Positions 1-8,938 are shown, counted from the stretch's first letter. The stretch: DNA of 64,000 bases from Actinomycetes bacterium (GCA_021808665.1 JAKBBA010000017.1:1-64000), one strand, 5' to 3'. The notes: generated by a model not told the origin, from the sequence alone. Program-made: numbers and translations.

Positions 1-1044
1 CTCTCCGGCTCCGGATACCGGGCCATCGCCCAGACTCTCACCGACGAAGGCGTCCCCAGCCCCTCTGCTCACGACCCGGGCCGCAACCCGCACCGCAGCG
101 GACACGCCTGGGCCGGCTCAGCCGTCCGGGCCATCCTCACCAACCCCCGCTACCTCGGCCGCCAGGTCTGGGGCCGCCAGCCCCGCAAGGAGATCCTGCT
201 CGACCCGAACCGGCCCGCGGACGGCTACAACGTCATGCAGACCTGGGCGCCGGCCGAGACCTGGTCGAAGTCGGACGCGCCCACCCATGATCCGCTGGTC
301 GACGAGGCCGTATGGCACCAGGTCCAGGCGATGATCGCCAGGAAGGGGCAGGCCCCGACCCGCCAGCAGCGAGCGACGCGACCACATCCGGGCTCGTACC
401 TGCTGACGGGGTTGGTGAAGTGCGGCATCTGCGGTCGCAAGATGGCCGGCCACCGGGTCGGCGAGCGGCGTGGCTACACGTGCAGGATCCGGGCCGACTA
501 CGCCAGCGCCAGGGCCGGCGACGGCCACCCGAAGCGCCTGTTCGTATCAGAGCGGGCTCTCGCCCTGACCGTCGACGACTGGCTCGCCGAGCTCTTCGCC
601 CCGGACCGCCGCCAGATCGTCGCCGACGCCATCGCTGGCGCAGGTGCGACCACCGTCGACCCTTACGACCGGGCGGCCCGGGAGCTGTCCGACACGGAGC
701 GAAGGATCGAGCGCCTCCTCGACGCAGTGGAAGCCGGCAGCCTGGACACCTCGGACGTGGCCGAGCGGCTGAAGCGGCTCCGCCAGCAACGTGACGCCCT
801 ACGATCCGAGATCCAGGCCCGCCGCCCCTCCGAGGCCGTCACAGCGGCCGGCGTGCTCCAGGCCCTCGACCAGCTCGGCGGCCTGGTGGAGACCATGGAC
901 GCCTTCAGCCGGGAGAACCGCGAAGCCATCTACAAGGCAGCCAACCTGCGCATCACCTATCACCCGGCAGAGCGGGAAGTGGACCTCGCCGTGTCCCTCG
1001 CCCCGGGGGGTGGGGCTAATGAACGTGTCGGAGGGGGGACTTGA
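1..1044 (+). CDS. Large serine recombinase, C-terminal part (5' end outside window)
   Basis: The reading frame is open from base 1 to a TGA at 1042-1044, giving 347 residues and no catalytic N-terminal domain, which must lie left of the window. What remains looks like the recombinase domain (YRAIAQTLTDEGVPSP near the start, then AILTNPRYLGRQVWG), a zinc-ribbon segment (CGICGRKM, later YTCR) and a charged coiled-coil-like stretch (ELSDTERRIERLLDAVE, RLKRLRQQRDALRSEI). This order is typical of large serine integrases and transposon resolvases that move phages and integrative elements. The last 19 bases lie inside the 3' end of the convergent tRNA-Leu gene, so the recombinase abuts a likely attachment site. 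Family assignment is firm; that it belongs to an integrated element is inference. Confidence 0.85.
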   Translation, partial: LSGSGYRAIAQTLTDEGVPSPSAHDPGRNPHRSGHAWAGSAVRAILTNPRYLGRQVWGRQPRKEILLDPNRPADGYNVMQTWAPAETWSKSDAPTHDPLVDEAVWHQVQAMIARKGQAPTRQQRATRPHPGSYLLTGLVKCGICGRKMAGHRVGERRGYTCRIRADYASARAGDGHPKRLFVSERALALTVDDWLAELFAPDRRQIVADAIAGAGATTVDPYDRAARELSDTERRIERLLDAVEAGSLDTSDVAERLKRLRQQRDALRSEIQARRPSEAVTAAGVLQALDQLGGLVETMDAFSRENREAIYKAANLRITYHPAEREVDLAVSLAPGGGANERVGGGT

Positions 1045-1109
1045 ACCCCCACGCCCTTGCGGGCACTAGCCCCTCAAGCTAGCGCGTCTGCCTATTCCGC
1101 CACTCCGAC
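1026..1109 (-). tRNA. tRNA-Leu (anticodon GAG)
   Basis: The minus strand reads as an 84-nt type II tRNA. The acceptor stem GTCGGAG/CTCCGAC pairs over 7 bp with discriminator A at 1026, the anticodon arm is CTAGC-TTGAGGG-GCTAG with anticodon GAG, there is a long variable arm (TGCCCGCAAGGGCG), and the T arm contains GGGGGTTCAAGTCCCCC. CCA is not encoded. The long variable arm and anticodon identify leucine. The 3' half overlaps the last 19 bases of the convergent recombinase gene. Confidence 0.95.
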
Positions 1110-1324
1110 GTGTTGTTGCACCGTAGTCCGGTGCCTGAGTGATGATAGTTGAAGTTTCCTGCCCGTGGGACATCTGAGCCGCAGCTGGTCCAGTACCGCA
1201 GCCGTACACCATCGGATGTGCAACTATCTACTAACTTTTCACAGTTTATCACTGCTTTTAATAGCTTCCCGAACACGGGTGTCCTCGGCGCTTTGTAGTT
1301 CCCTACGGGGCGGAGAACTGAAGG

Positions 1325-2635
1325 TCAGCTGTACGCTCGAGCGCGGACCGAGGTGCGAGCAGAAAGGCCGGCGACAACGAGTTGCAGCAAGGCTGCGGAC
1401 CCGACGGTGACGAGCACAGCGTCTCTAGCAGCAACGAAATGCAGCAGTACTAGCAGCAGGCCTATCGCTAGGAGCCTTCCGACGTTGACGGCTATCTCAC
1501 GTGACAAGACGTAACCCCCCCGCCGCTCGCCAGCCTTGGGGTCGGTGTCCATGGCCTCCAAGATTACGCTTGACACCGGTACCATAACGGCCGGGTACAC
1601 CAGGCCTGTCACTATTCCGTAGGTGAGGATAGCGGCGAGCCCTGCGTGGAGAAGCAATCCCGTAGAGAGGACGAAGGCCCCGGCACCGCCCCACATCACC
1701 TTGCCCCTGCGGTCAGGGCTGACCTTCCCGGCGAGGATAGAGGTACCGACTGCGGCAAGTGCTGTCGCCGCAGCGAACTCCCCTTGAGCAGTGGAACTTG
1801 TGGTGGCCAAGGCGACGAGTATGACAAGACCCAGAGATCCTGCTGACTGTTTGAAGCCTCTCAAGGCGACGACCATCCACATTCGTCCCCACTCTGGGGT
1901 CGCCAAGGGAAGACGAAGGGCCTCCCGGATTGGGACACCTCCGATGCCAGCGGTGTCAGCGAGGCGTCTCGACACGACGAAAGCCGTGGCGAACGCGACA
2001 GTCGACGCTGCGAAAACGGCAAAGTACCCGGTCACCCCGCCGACTTTCGCTATGAGAAGGCCGGCGCCGAAAGGACCGACGACGTTAGTGACGTTCAAGA
2101 ACGCAAAGTTGAGCCCGTAGTAGCGTCCTCGCTCTTCGCCTTCGACCACGTCGTAGATAAGAGTGTTGACACCGAACCAGTAAACCCCGCTCGCCGCCCC
2201 GTTGAACAGACCAAGTGGCAATGCCAGCGGCGTAGCCGCCCTTCCCAGGACTATGAGCGACAGGTAGAAAATGGCGGTCAGGCCGACACCGACACGAAAT
2301 AGTCGACGGGGGGATGTGTTGGGAAACGCAGCTGCGACCACCAACGACATCGCCATGAGACCCCCATAGCGACCGAACGCGAACAGCGCCATGTTGGTGA
2401 TACTGCCCGACGACACGTAGAAGAAAAGCGACACGAATATCGATGACACGGCCAACCCGACGTTCACGAGCGACCCTGCTCCGAGCAGATCACGAGACGG
2501 GCGACCTAGACGGCCGGGAGGGTCAAGATCTTCCCTGGGCCTACAGACCGGGATCTCTCCGGTGTCGGTTAGATCGTCGAACTCCGACGACTTTGCGTAG
2601 CGTGCGCTTCTCTTCCAAATATCTCTCGGGCTCAT
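1325..2635 (-). CDS. Major facilitator superfamily transporter
   Basis: A 436-residue membrane protein with roughly 11-12 hydrophobic segments beginning near residue 54. They follow a hydrophilic N-terminal tail of about 50 residues. The MFS-like features are FGRYGGLMAM after the second segment, a long central loop (SRRLADTAGIGG) between two six-helix halves, and small-residue-rich helices (ALPLGLFNGAASGVYWFG). The substrate cannot be told from sequence. I chose the ATG at 2635 rather than the adjacent TTG at 2638. The gene stands alone between tRNA-Leu and menB. About 215 bases with no recognisable gene separate its end from the tRNA; that stretch is visibly richer in A and T than its surroundings. 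Confidence 0.75.
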   Translation of the reverse strand: MSPRDIWKRSARYAKSSEFDDLTDTGEIPVCRPREDLDPPGRLGRPSRDLLGAGSLVNVGLAVSSIFVSLFFYVSSGSITNMALFAFGRYGGLMAMSLVVAAAFPNTSPRRLFRVGVGLTAIFYLSLIVLGRAATPLALPLGLFNGAASGVYWFGVNTLIYDVVEGEERGRYYGLNFAFLNVTNVVGPFGAGLLIAKVGGVTGYFAVFAASTVAFATAFVVSRRLADTAGIGGVPIREALRLPLATPEWGRMWMVVALRGFKQSAGSLGLVILVALATTSSTAQGEFAAATALAAVGTSILAGKVSPDRRGKVMWGGAGAFVLSTGLLLHAGLAAILTYGIVTGLVYPAVMVPVSSVILEAMDTDPKAGERRGGYVLSREIAVNVGRLLAIGLLLVLLHFVAARDAVLVTVGSAALLQLVVAGLSARTSVRARAYS

Positions 2636-2794
2636 CAATCCGTCTCGTGCACAGTTCCGAACGTGTTGCTCTCGTCACCACCAACCATGATGTCGAGGCT
2701 GGTTCTCATTTTACCGGATCACTCCTGGCCGACGGGGGCCGCGCCTACACCGGCGTTGCCCGAGTCAGGTCAAGGTCGAGACGGCCCACCTGGG

Positions 2795-3694
2795 CTAGTA
2801 GTGCCAGGGAAAGCTCGACCAGTCGGGCGGGCGCTTCTCCAAGAACGCGTCGCGTCCCTCCTGCGCCTCGGCAGTCCCGTACGCGAGGCGGGTCGCCTCG
2901 CCGGCGAAGAGCTGCTGTCCAACCAGGCCGTCGTCTATCAAGTTGAAAGCGTACTTGACCATCCGCTGAGCCGTTGGGCTCTTGGAGTTGATCTCCGCCG
3001 CCCACTGCAACGCCTCCACCTCTAGGTCCCTATGTGCGACGACTGCGTTGACAGCTCCCATTTCGTGCATCTCGGCAGCGCTGTAGGTCCGCCCCAAAAA
3101 GAAGATCTCCCTAGCGAACTTCTGGCCTACCTGGCGGGCCAGGTAGGCGGAGCCGAAGCCGCCGTCGAAGCTGGCGACGTCGGTGTCGGTCTGCTTGAAA
3201 CGGGCGTGCTCGGCGCTGGCTAACGTCAGGTCGCACACGACGTGCAGGCTGTGGCCTCCACCAGCCGCCCACCCGGGCACCACGGCGATGACGATCTTGG
3301 GCATGAAGCGGATCAGCCGCTGGACTTCGAGGATATGCAACCGGCCGGTTCGAGCCGGGTCGACCGTCTCGGCACTGTCACCTGTCGCGTACTGATAGCC
3401 GTCACGTCCCCGGATACGTTGGTCGCCGCCGGAGCAGAACGCCCAGCCACCGTCTTTGGGTGAAGGCCCGTTGCCGGTCAGCAAAACGCATCCCACGTCG
3501 GGACTTTGGCGGGCGTGGTCGAGAGCCTGGTAGAGCTCGTCGACAGTCTTTGGACGAAACGCGTTGCGGACTTCAGGCCGATTGAAAGCCACCCGGACAG
3601 TGGGCTGGGTCAGCGCTCTGTGATAGGTAATGTCGGTGAAGTCGAACCCGGGCACCTGGGCCCACGCCTGCTCGTCGAAGATCTCTGAGACCAT
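2795..3694 (-). CDS. menB: 1,4-dihydroxy-2-naphthoyl-CoA synthase
   Basis: A 299-residue crotonase-fold enzyme that cyclises O-succinylbenzoyl-CoA to 1,4-dihydroxy-2-naphthoyl-CoA in menaquinone synthesis. MenB hallmarks are visible: FNRPEVRNAFRP near residue 38, CSGGDQRIRG at 87, the oxyanion-hole segment WAAGGGHSLH at 142-151, and FDGGFGSAY at 176-184 with the MenB-type aspartate. The C-terminus EKRPPDWSSFPW is also typical of MenB. The ATG at 3694 is preceded by AAGGTAGG on the minus strand as ribosome-binding site. No other men gene is in the window, so the pathway is split. A respiratory menaquinone is implied. Confidence 0.95.
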   Translation of the reverse strand: MVSEIFDEQAWAQVPGFDFTDITYHRALTQPTVRVAFNRPEVRNAFRPKTVDELYQALDHARQSPDVGCVLLTGNGPSPKDGGWAFCSGGDQRIRGRDGYQYATGDSAETVDPARTGRLHILEVQRLIRFMPKIVIAVVPGWAAGGGHSLHVVCDLTLASAEHARFKQTDTDVASFDGGFGSAYLARQVGQKFAREIFFLGRTYSAAEMHEMGAVNAVVAHRDLEVEALQWAAEINSKSPTAQRMVKYAFNLIDDGLVGQQLFAGEATRLAYGTAEAQEGRDAFLEKRPPDWSSFPWHY

Positions 3695-3830
3695 AATCGG
3701 CCTACCTTAGGCCAGGGATCGCACGATCGGAGTCGAACACTAGCGAAAGCCCACGGACTGCGACCGACCACCGGCGACGCGTCGGACTCGCTAGTACAGC
3801 TTTCAGAGAGACTGGCTAAGGCGGTAATGG

Positions 3831-4058
3831 CTACTGCAGTCGGATGGACAGGATTACGGTCGTGAAAAGGAAAGCGATCGCGCAAGCAACCGTCGCCCGG
3901 TCGAGGTTGCGCTCAGCGACGGTCGAGCCTGCAGCAGCCTGGCCGATACCTCCGCCGAACATCTCGGAGAGTCCCCCCCCTTTGCCGCTGTGGAGAAGGA
4001 CCATGCCGATCAAAGCCAGGCTGAGAAGCACTTGTATAACGACCACTACAGCTGTCAT
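3831..4058 (-). CDS. secG: Protein-export membrane protein SecG
   Basis: A 75-residue protein with two hydrophobic helices (about residues 3-22 and 53-73) flanking the signature loop LLHSGKGGGLSEMFGGG, which is diagnostic of SecG. It is an accessory subunit of the SecYEG translocon in the cytoplasmic membrane. It lies immediately downstream of tpiA, the usual gap-pgk-tpiA-secG order of Gram-positive bacteria, and is probably read from the same transcript (77-base gap). A purine-rich stretch (GAAGGGAAAG) precedes the ATG. Confidence 0.93.
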   Translation of the reverse strand: MTAVVVVIQVLLSLALIGMVLLHSGKGGGLSEMFGGGIGQAAAGSTVAERNLDRATVACAIAFLFTTVILSIRLQ

Positions 4059-4135
4059 CTAGCCATCTTTCCCTTCACCTACTCAACAGTAGGCTGAATT
4101 TTTGCTTGATACAAGCCGGACTGAAAGTGAACAGC

Positions 4136-4927
4136 TCAGCTCGCTGAGGCTGTGCGACCGACGATGTCAGCCAGTTCGGCCGGGTCCAGGCTCGCCCCAC
4201 CGACGAGCGCGCCGTCGATGTCAGGCTGGGCCATCAGTGCCTCGATGTTCGCTGCTTTCACCGAGCCGCCATATTGCACTCGCAGGCTCGCCCCGACGCC
4301 GGCGCCGTGGTCGGCGACGACCGCCGAGCGGATAGCAGCGCACACTTTCTGGGCGTCCTCCGGCGTGGCGGTCCTGCCGGTGCCAATCGCCCAGATCGGC
4401 TCGTAGGCTATAACACTGCGCGCTATCTGATCGGCGTCGAGAAGCCCGAGGCCGGCTCGGAGCTGGCCGAGAACCTTCCCTTCGGTGTCACCCCCGTCAC
4501 GTTCCTCCAACGTCTCGCCGACGCACACGATCGGCGTCATCGAAAAGGCGTGCACTGCCGCAGCTTTCTTGGCGACCATCTCGTCGGTCTCACCGAAATA
4601 CTGGCGTCGCTCCGAGTGGCCGACGATCACGTAGGACACATTCAGCTTCGCCAGCATCTCGGCGCTGACCTCCCCCGTGAACGCGCCGCTCTTCTCCCAG
4701 TGCACGTCTTGAGCCCCGAGGGAGATCGGAAGGTCGTCTGCGTCTATCACCGTCTGCACAGAGCGCAACGCTGTGAAAGGTGGGTGCAGCGTGATGTCGA
4801 CCCTGGAAGGGTCTGACACCCCCAAGCCGTAGGAGAACTTCTGGACGATGTTGATCGCCTCCAGGTGGCTGAAGTTCATCTTCCAGTTGCCCGAGATGAG
4901 CGGCTTGCGAAGCGCTTTGGGCTTCAT
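4136..4927 (-). CDS. tpiA: Triose-phosphate isomerase
   Basis: A 263-residue TIM-barrel enzyme interconverting dihydroxyacetone phosphate and glyceraldehyde 3-phosphate. Catalytic residues are in place: N14 and K16 in SGNWKMN, H104 in VGHSERR, E176 in AYEPIWAIGTG, and the phosphate-binding QYGGSV near the end. The ATG overlaps the pgk stop codon as ATGA, so translation is probably coupled. Length is usual for the family. Confidence 0.98.
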   Translation of the reverse strand: MKPKALRKPLISGNWKMNFSHLEAINIVQKFSYGLGVSDPSRVDITLHPPFTALRSVQTVIDADDLPISLGAQDVHWEKSGAFTGEVSAEMLAKLNVSYVIVGHSERRQYFGETDEMVAKKAAAVHAFSMTPIVCVGETLEERDGGDTEGKVLGQLRAGLGLLDADQIARSVIAYEPIWAIGTGRTATPEDAQKVCAAIRSAVVADHGAGVGASLRVQYGGSVKAANIEALMAQPDIDGALVGGASLDPAELADIVGRTASAS

Positions 4928-6075
4928 CGGACCCCTTCTCGTAACGCCGCCAGGCCGGGGAGGTCGCCGCGTTCGATGAACTCCAGCGACGCACCCCCTC
5001 CGGTCGAAACGTGGTCGAACTGTCCGTCAAGTCCGAACTTGGCCACGGCCGCGGCGCTGTCGCCTCCCCCGACGACACTGAACGCGCTGCTCGCCGCGAT
5101 CGCCTCCGCTAGAGCTCTCGTCCCTGCCTCGAAACGGCTGTCTTCGAAGACGCCCATCGGCCCGTTCCAAAGAACCGTGCGGGCCTCGGTGACCACGTCG
5201 GAGAACTCTGCGGCGCTACCCGGGCCGATATCGAGGCCCGTCCAACCGTCGGGGACGTCGACGCCTACCTGGCGGGTCTCACCGGTCGGCTCCACGCCGG
5301 CCCCGAAAGTCCCGCCGGGGCTGAGGACGGTGAGATCGCTAGGGAGGCGAATGTCACGCCCTGATTCCAGGAGGGTCCTGCACGCCTCCACCCGGTCCGG
5401 CTCGAAAAGGGAGCTTCCAATGCTGTGGCCAGCGGCCGCTAGGAACGTGAAGCACATCCCCCCGCCCACCACCAAAGTATCCACCTTGTCGAGAAGCGCT
5501 TCGATGACGCCCAGCTTGTCGGAGACTTTCGACCCTCCCAGCACGGCGACGAACGGGCGGGCAGCGCCATCAAGCAACCCTTGGAGCACTTCCACCTCCC
5601 GGGCCATGATCCGTCCGGCGGCACTGGGAAGCAGCTGCGGAGGCCCGACGACCGACGCGTGAGCCCTGTGGGCCGCCCCGAAAGCGTCGTTGACGAACAG
5701 GTCGTGGCCCTCGCAGATCTCCCGGGCGAAGGAGACATCCCCCGCCTCCTCCCGGGGATCGAAACGCAGATTCTCCAACACGTCCACCCGGCCGGCATCC
5801 CCGCCCGATGCGGCTACCAGCTGCTTTAAGCGCTCACGGACAGGGTCCATCGAGAACCTCGGGTCGGGGCGACCCTTGGGCCGACCCAGATGCGAGGCCG
5901 TCACCACCCGGCGCGCGCCATGGTCAAGGAGCCACATGATCGTGTCCACGCTCAGGCTTATGCGAAGGTCGTCGGTTATAACCCCGCCGGCCATAGGAAC
6001 GTTGAAGTCGTTCCTTACAAGGATGCTCTTACCGGCCGGATCGGGCAGGTCCTCAAGGACCGGAATCTTGTTCAA
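4924..6075 (-). CDS. pgk: Phosphoglycerate kinase
   Basis: A 383-residue kinase transferring phosphate from 1,3-bisphosphoglycerate to ADP. Motifs seen: RNDFNVP near residue 20, SHLGRPKG, GGSKVSDKLGV, GPMGVFE and the C-terminal GGGDSAAAV and STGGGASLEF. The upstream extension of the open frame falls inside gap and does not look like Pgk. The first residues matching the family (NKIPVLEDLP) follow a TTG at 6075 that overlaps the gap stop codon as TTGA. I therefore take TTG as the start; this gives a normal length and a coupled junction. Confidence 0.96.
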   Translation of the reverse strand: MNKIPVLEDLPDPAGKSILVRNDFNVPMAGGVITDDLRISLSVDTIMWLLDHGARRVVTASHLGRPKGRPDPRFSMDPVRERLKQLVAASGGDAGRVDVLENLRFDPREEAGDVSFAREICEGHDLFVNDAFGAAHRAHASVVGPPQLLPSAAGRIMAREVEVLQGLLDGAARPFVAVLGGSKVSDKLGVIEALLDKVDTLVVGGGMCFTFLAAAGHSIGSSLFEPDRVEACRTLLESGRDIRLPSDLTVLSPGGTFGAGVEPTGETRQVGVDVPDGWTGLDIGPGSAAEFSDVVTEARTVLWNGPMGVFEDSRFEAGTRALAEAIAASSAFSVVGGGDSAAAVAKFGLDGQFDHVSTGGGASLEFIERGDLPGLAALREGVR

Positions 6076-7103
6076 GGCCGTGGCGCCCCGCCAACCTTGC
6101 GGGTGATGTCGACCAGACGGTTCGAGTACCCCCACTCGTTGTCGTACCAGCCGAACACCTTGACCATCGAACCCAGAGCCATCGTCAGCTTCGAGTCGAA
6201 GGTGCAAGACGCCGGGCTGCCGACGATGTCCGACGACACAAGAGGCGCCTCGCTGTAGACGAGCACCTTGGACAACGGGCCACTGGTCGCTGCCTCGCGG
6301 TACGCCTCGTTAACCTCGTCGACGGTCACTTCCCTACTGAGGATGCCCGTGAAGTCGGTGATGGACCCGTCGACGACGGGCACCCGCAGGGAGCTGCCGT
6401 CGAGGCGACCTTTCATGCTCGACATGACAAGGCTCGTAGCTCTCGCAGCGCCCGTCGACGAGGGGACTATGTTGACAGCTGCCGATCGAGCCCGGCGAAG
6501 GTCCTTGTGGGCGAGGTCGAGAAGGTTCTGGTCGTTGGTGAAAGCGTGGACGGTGGTCATCAGACCCTTTTCCACTCCGAAGGCGTCGTCGAGGACCTTG
6601 ATCATCGGCACGAAGCAGTTAGTCGTGCACGAAGCGTTGGAGACGACAACGTGGGAGGCCGGGTCGAAGGTGTCGTCGTTGACCCCGACCACGAAGGTAG
6701 CGTCGGCTCCCGTAGCGGGCGCTGACACTACAACCCTGGGGGCTCCTGCCTCTAGGTGGGTGGCCGCCTTGTCCCTGTCGGTGAAAATACCGGTCGACTC
6801 TACGACCACATCCACGTCGAGGTCACCCCAGGGCAGGGCCTTAGGGTCGCGCTCGGCGAAAACGGCAAAGGTGAGATCTCCGACCGTGATCGACTTGTCG
6901 TCGTGGGTGACTTCCTGGCGCAGCGTCCCCTGCGTCGAATCGTACTTGAGTAGGTGGGCGTTGGTGGCGGTAGGGACCAGGTCGTTGACCCCGACGACGA
7001 TCAACTCCTCAGCACCCGGGTCGGTCTCGGCCTGGCTGATCACCGACCGGACGAAGTTCCTACCGATACGCCCGAAACCGTTGATACCAACTCGTATCGC
7101 CAT
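6072..7103 (-). CDS. gap: Glyceraldehyde-3-phosphate dehydrogenase, type I
   Basis: A 343-residue enzyme oxidising glyceraldehyde 3-phosphate to 1,3-bisphosphoglycerate. It shows the Rossmann motif INGFGRIGR at residue 7, the catalytic cysteine C159 in SNASCTTNC, and WYDNEWGYSNR near the C-terminus. A strong ribosome-binding site (AAAGAGGAG) precedes the ATG. It is the first gene of gap-pgk-tpiA-secG. In many Actinomycetota whiA lies upstream of this cluster; here the upstream neighbour is yvcK, with an 89-base gap. Confidence 0.98.
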   Translation of the reverse strand: MAIRVGINGFGRIGRNFVRSVISQAETDPGAEELIVVGVNDLVPTATNAHLLKYDSTQGTLRQEVTHDDKSITVGDLTFAVFAERDPKALPWGDLDVDVVVESTGIFTDRDKAATHLEAGAPRVVVSAPATGADATFVVGVNDDTFDPASHVVVSNASCTTNCFVPMIKVLDDAFGVEKGLMTTVHAFTNDQNLLDLAHKDLRRARSAAVNIVPSSTGAARATSLVMSSMKGRLDGSSLRVPVVDGSITDFTGILSREVTVDEVNEAYREAATSGPLSKVLVYSEAPLVSSDIVGSPASCTFDSKLTMALGSMVKVFGWYDNEWGYSNRLVDITRKVGGAPRP

Positions 7104-7192
7104 GGCTGGAGATCTCCTCTTTAGACGTGACTTGTGAAAGCACCTACCGTGCCCAGAGCTTTCGGCCCTGGCATCGCTTGTACAGCCAGATC

Positions 7193-8104
7193 TTAAACGC
7201 CCCCGAGACTGGCTAGCACTACCGCCAGCTTCTTAGGGTCGTGGCCCCTTCCGGCCGGGTCAGCCACGTCGGCGCGGACTATTTGCGTGCCTCGGAAGAC
7301 TTCCGGCTGCCCGGCCGTGCCGTGCACGACCATGACGTCCACCGGCACCCCGTGGGCGAGGAGCGCTTCGAGGTGGTCGAAACTCGAGTACCCAGCGGTC
7401 TCAGGCAGCTGAGGTTCAAGGTTGCAGACGTATATCCTGCACGCCGAGGAGGCGACCAGGGCGGCGCGGATCGCCGGCACGGTCGCCGCCGCAAGGACGC
7501 TCGTGTACAGAGAGCCAGGTCCGAGGACAACCTGGTCGGCCGCTGCTATAGCAGCGACGGCCTGCGGCGGCGCCGGCGGTGTCTCCGGCCGCAACCGCAG
7601 CCTTCGGATCCCGCCGGGCGTCTGAGCCACGGCAAGCTGGCCGACGACGCTCTGGTCGCCAATGTCGGCTTCGAGGTCCACCGGCACCGAGGTCGCAGGG
7701 AGCGCTGTGCCGCAAGCGCCGAGCAGGCGGGCGACTCGCCGAGCCGGACCAGTGAGGTCCCTGTCGGACCCTGCGAGAGCAGCCAACATCAAGTTACCGA
7801 GGGCGTGGTCTTCCAGACCGTCGGTGCCGGCAGGAAAGCGGTATTCGAGCGCCGCCGCCCACGGATTGTCCGGATCCGCCAGCGCCGAAAGGCACCTTCG
7901 CAGATCGCCCGGGGCGGGGATCCCAATAGTCCTGCGTAGGCGGCCGCTCGAACCGCCGTCGTCTGCTACCGACACCACAGCGGTTACCTCGGACGCGTAC
8001 AGGCGAAGCGCCGCTATCGTCGCGGCCAGCCCATGCCCGCCGCCGAGCGCCACGACCGACGGCCCCTCCTGGCGCAACGTGGACCGCCTAGCGTTCGACG
8101 TCAC
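7193..8104 (-). CDS. yvcK: YvcK/CofD-like gluconeogenesis factor
   Basis: A protein of about 303 residues of the YvcK (CuvA/GlmR) family. The family binds UDP-GlcNAc and links carbon flux to cell-wall precursor synthesis and cell shape. Motifs are GGGHGL near residue 21, SVADDGGSSGRLR, PGDLRRCL and LGPGSLYTSVLAA. The open frame extends further into rapZ, but similarity begins around EGPSVVALGGG. I chose the GTG at 8104, which overlaps the rapZ end by 17 bases; a TTG a few codons later is also possible. rapZ-yvcK adjacency is conserved in Gram-positive bacteria. Confidence 0.9.
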   Translation of the reverse strand: MTSNARRSTLRQEGPSVVALGGGHGLAATIAALRLYASEVTAVVSVADDGGSSGRLRRTIGIPAPGDLRRCLSALADPDNPWAAALEYRFPAGTDGLEDHALGNLMLAALAGSDRDLTGPARRVARLLGACGTALPATSVPVDLEADIGDQSVVGQLAVAQTPGGIRRLRLRPETPPAPPQAVAAIAAADQVVLGPGSLYTSVLAAATVPAIRAALVASSACRIYVCNLEPQLPETAGYSSFDHLEALLAHGVPVDVMVVHGTAGQPEVFRGTQIVRADVADPAGRGHDPKKLAVVLASLGGV

Positions 8105-8936
8105 GGTGGAACACCGCCACGTCAAAACCGAGGGTTCTGATCGCCCCGGCGAGCTCCTCGGCGATGACGACCGAGCGGTGCTTACCACCGGTGCAGCCCA
8201 CAGCCACGCTCATATAGGTCTTGCCTTCCTTCTCGTAGCTCGGCAGTAGGAATGCCAAGAGGTCGCCCGCCTTGTCGAGGAAGCCCTGGGAGCCTTCCTG
8301 GGCTAGGACGTAGTCCCGTACCGCCCGGTCACGGCCGGTCAAGTCGCGCAGGTCCGCCACCCAATGCGGGTTGGGCAGGAACCTGACGTCGAACACGTTG
8401 TCTACGTCCGGGGGAAGCCCGTACTTGAAGCCGAACGAGACCACCGAGATGTGCATCGAGTCGGCAGAGTCACGGTGGAAGAGGTCTATAAGCCGGGAGC
8501 GAAGCTGGTGCACGTTTAGGTCGCTCGTGTCTATGACCACGTCGGCGGCTTCGCGGATGGTCGCCAGGCGTTCCCGCTCTAACGCCACGGCTTCTAGAAC
8601 TTTCTCACGCCCGAGGGGGTGCCGTCGCCGGGTGCCTTCGAATCGCCTTACCAGCACTTCGTCTGATGCGTCAAGGAAGACCGTCCGGACCAGCACTCCC
8701 CTCTGCGTGAGCGCACCGACGGCTGAGCTGAGCTCCTCTAGCTGCTCGGTGTCACGGCCTACGACGAGAGCAACGCGGTCGCGGGTGGAACCGGGAGCCA
8801 GCGCCAAGTCGGCGACGGAGACGATCAGCGTGGTGGGCAGGTTGTCCACGACGAACCACCCGAGATCCTCCAAAGTGGCCGCGGCCTGCGATCGGCCCGC
8901 CCCCGACAGTCCGGTCACGATCACGAACTCGGCCAC
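8088..8936 (-). CDS. rapZ: RapZ-family nucleotide-binding protein
   Basis: A 282-residue P-loop protein (YvcJ/RapZ family). The N-terminal GLSGAGRS at residues 9-16 has Arg in place of the usual Walker A lysine. The C-terminal half holds VGCTGGKHRSVVIAEEL, the RapZ signature. In Escherichia coli RapZ is an RNase adapter controlling GlmS; in Gram-positive bacteria its role is less clear but it sits with yvcK. The frame is open well upstream, but only the GTG at 8936, two bases after the methyltransferase stop, gives the family N-terminus (AEFVIVTGLSG). Confidence 0.93.
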   Translation of the reverse strand: MAEFVIVTGLSGAGRSQAAATLEDLGWFVVDNLPTTLIVSVADLALAPGSTRDRVALVVGRDTEQLEELSSAVGALTQRGVLVRTVFLDASDEVLVRRFEGTRRRHPLGREKVLEAVALERERLATIREAADVVIDTSDLNVHQLRSRLIDLFHRDSADSMHISVVSFGFKYGLPPDVDNVFDVRFLPNPHWVADLRDLTGRDRAVRDYVLAQEGSQGFLDKAGDLLAFLLPSYEKEGKTYMSVAVGCTGGKHRSVVIAEELAGAIRTLGFDVAVFHRDVER

Positions 8937-8938
8937 CG

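Noticed and set aside
1118..1134. GCACCG-TAGTC-CGGTGC hairpin upstream of tRNA-Leu(GAG)
   Set aside because: A six-base stem is weak evidence; it may overlap the tRNA promoter but no function can be assigned.
3699..3713. GGCCTA-CCT-TAGGCC inverted repeat before menB, and a similar CCTAAGGT before the MgtE-N-like gene, as iron-box candidates
   Set aside because: Both coincide with the ribosome-binding sites of the genes and match the DtxR/IdeR consensus poorly.
3695..3830. Structured RNA between secG and menB
   Set aside because: The 135 bases contain only short complementarities and no tRNA, SRP or riboswitch signature.
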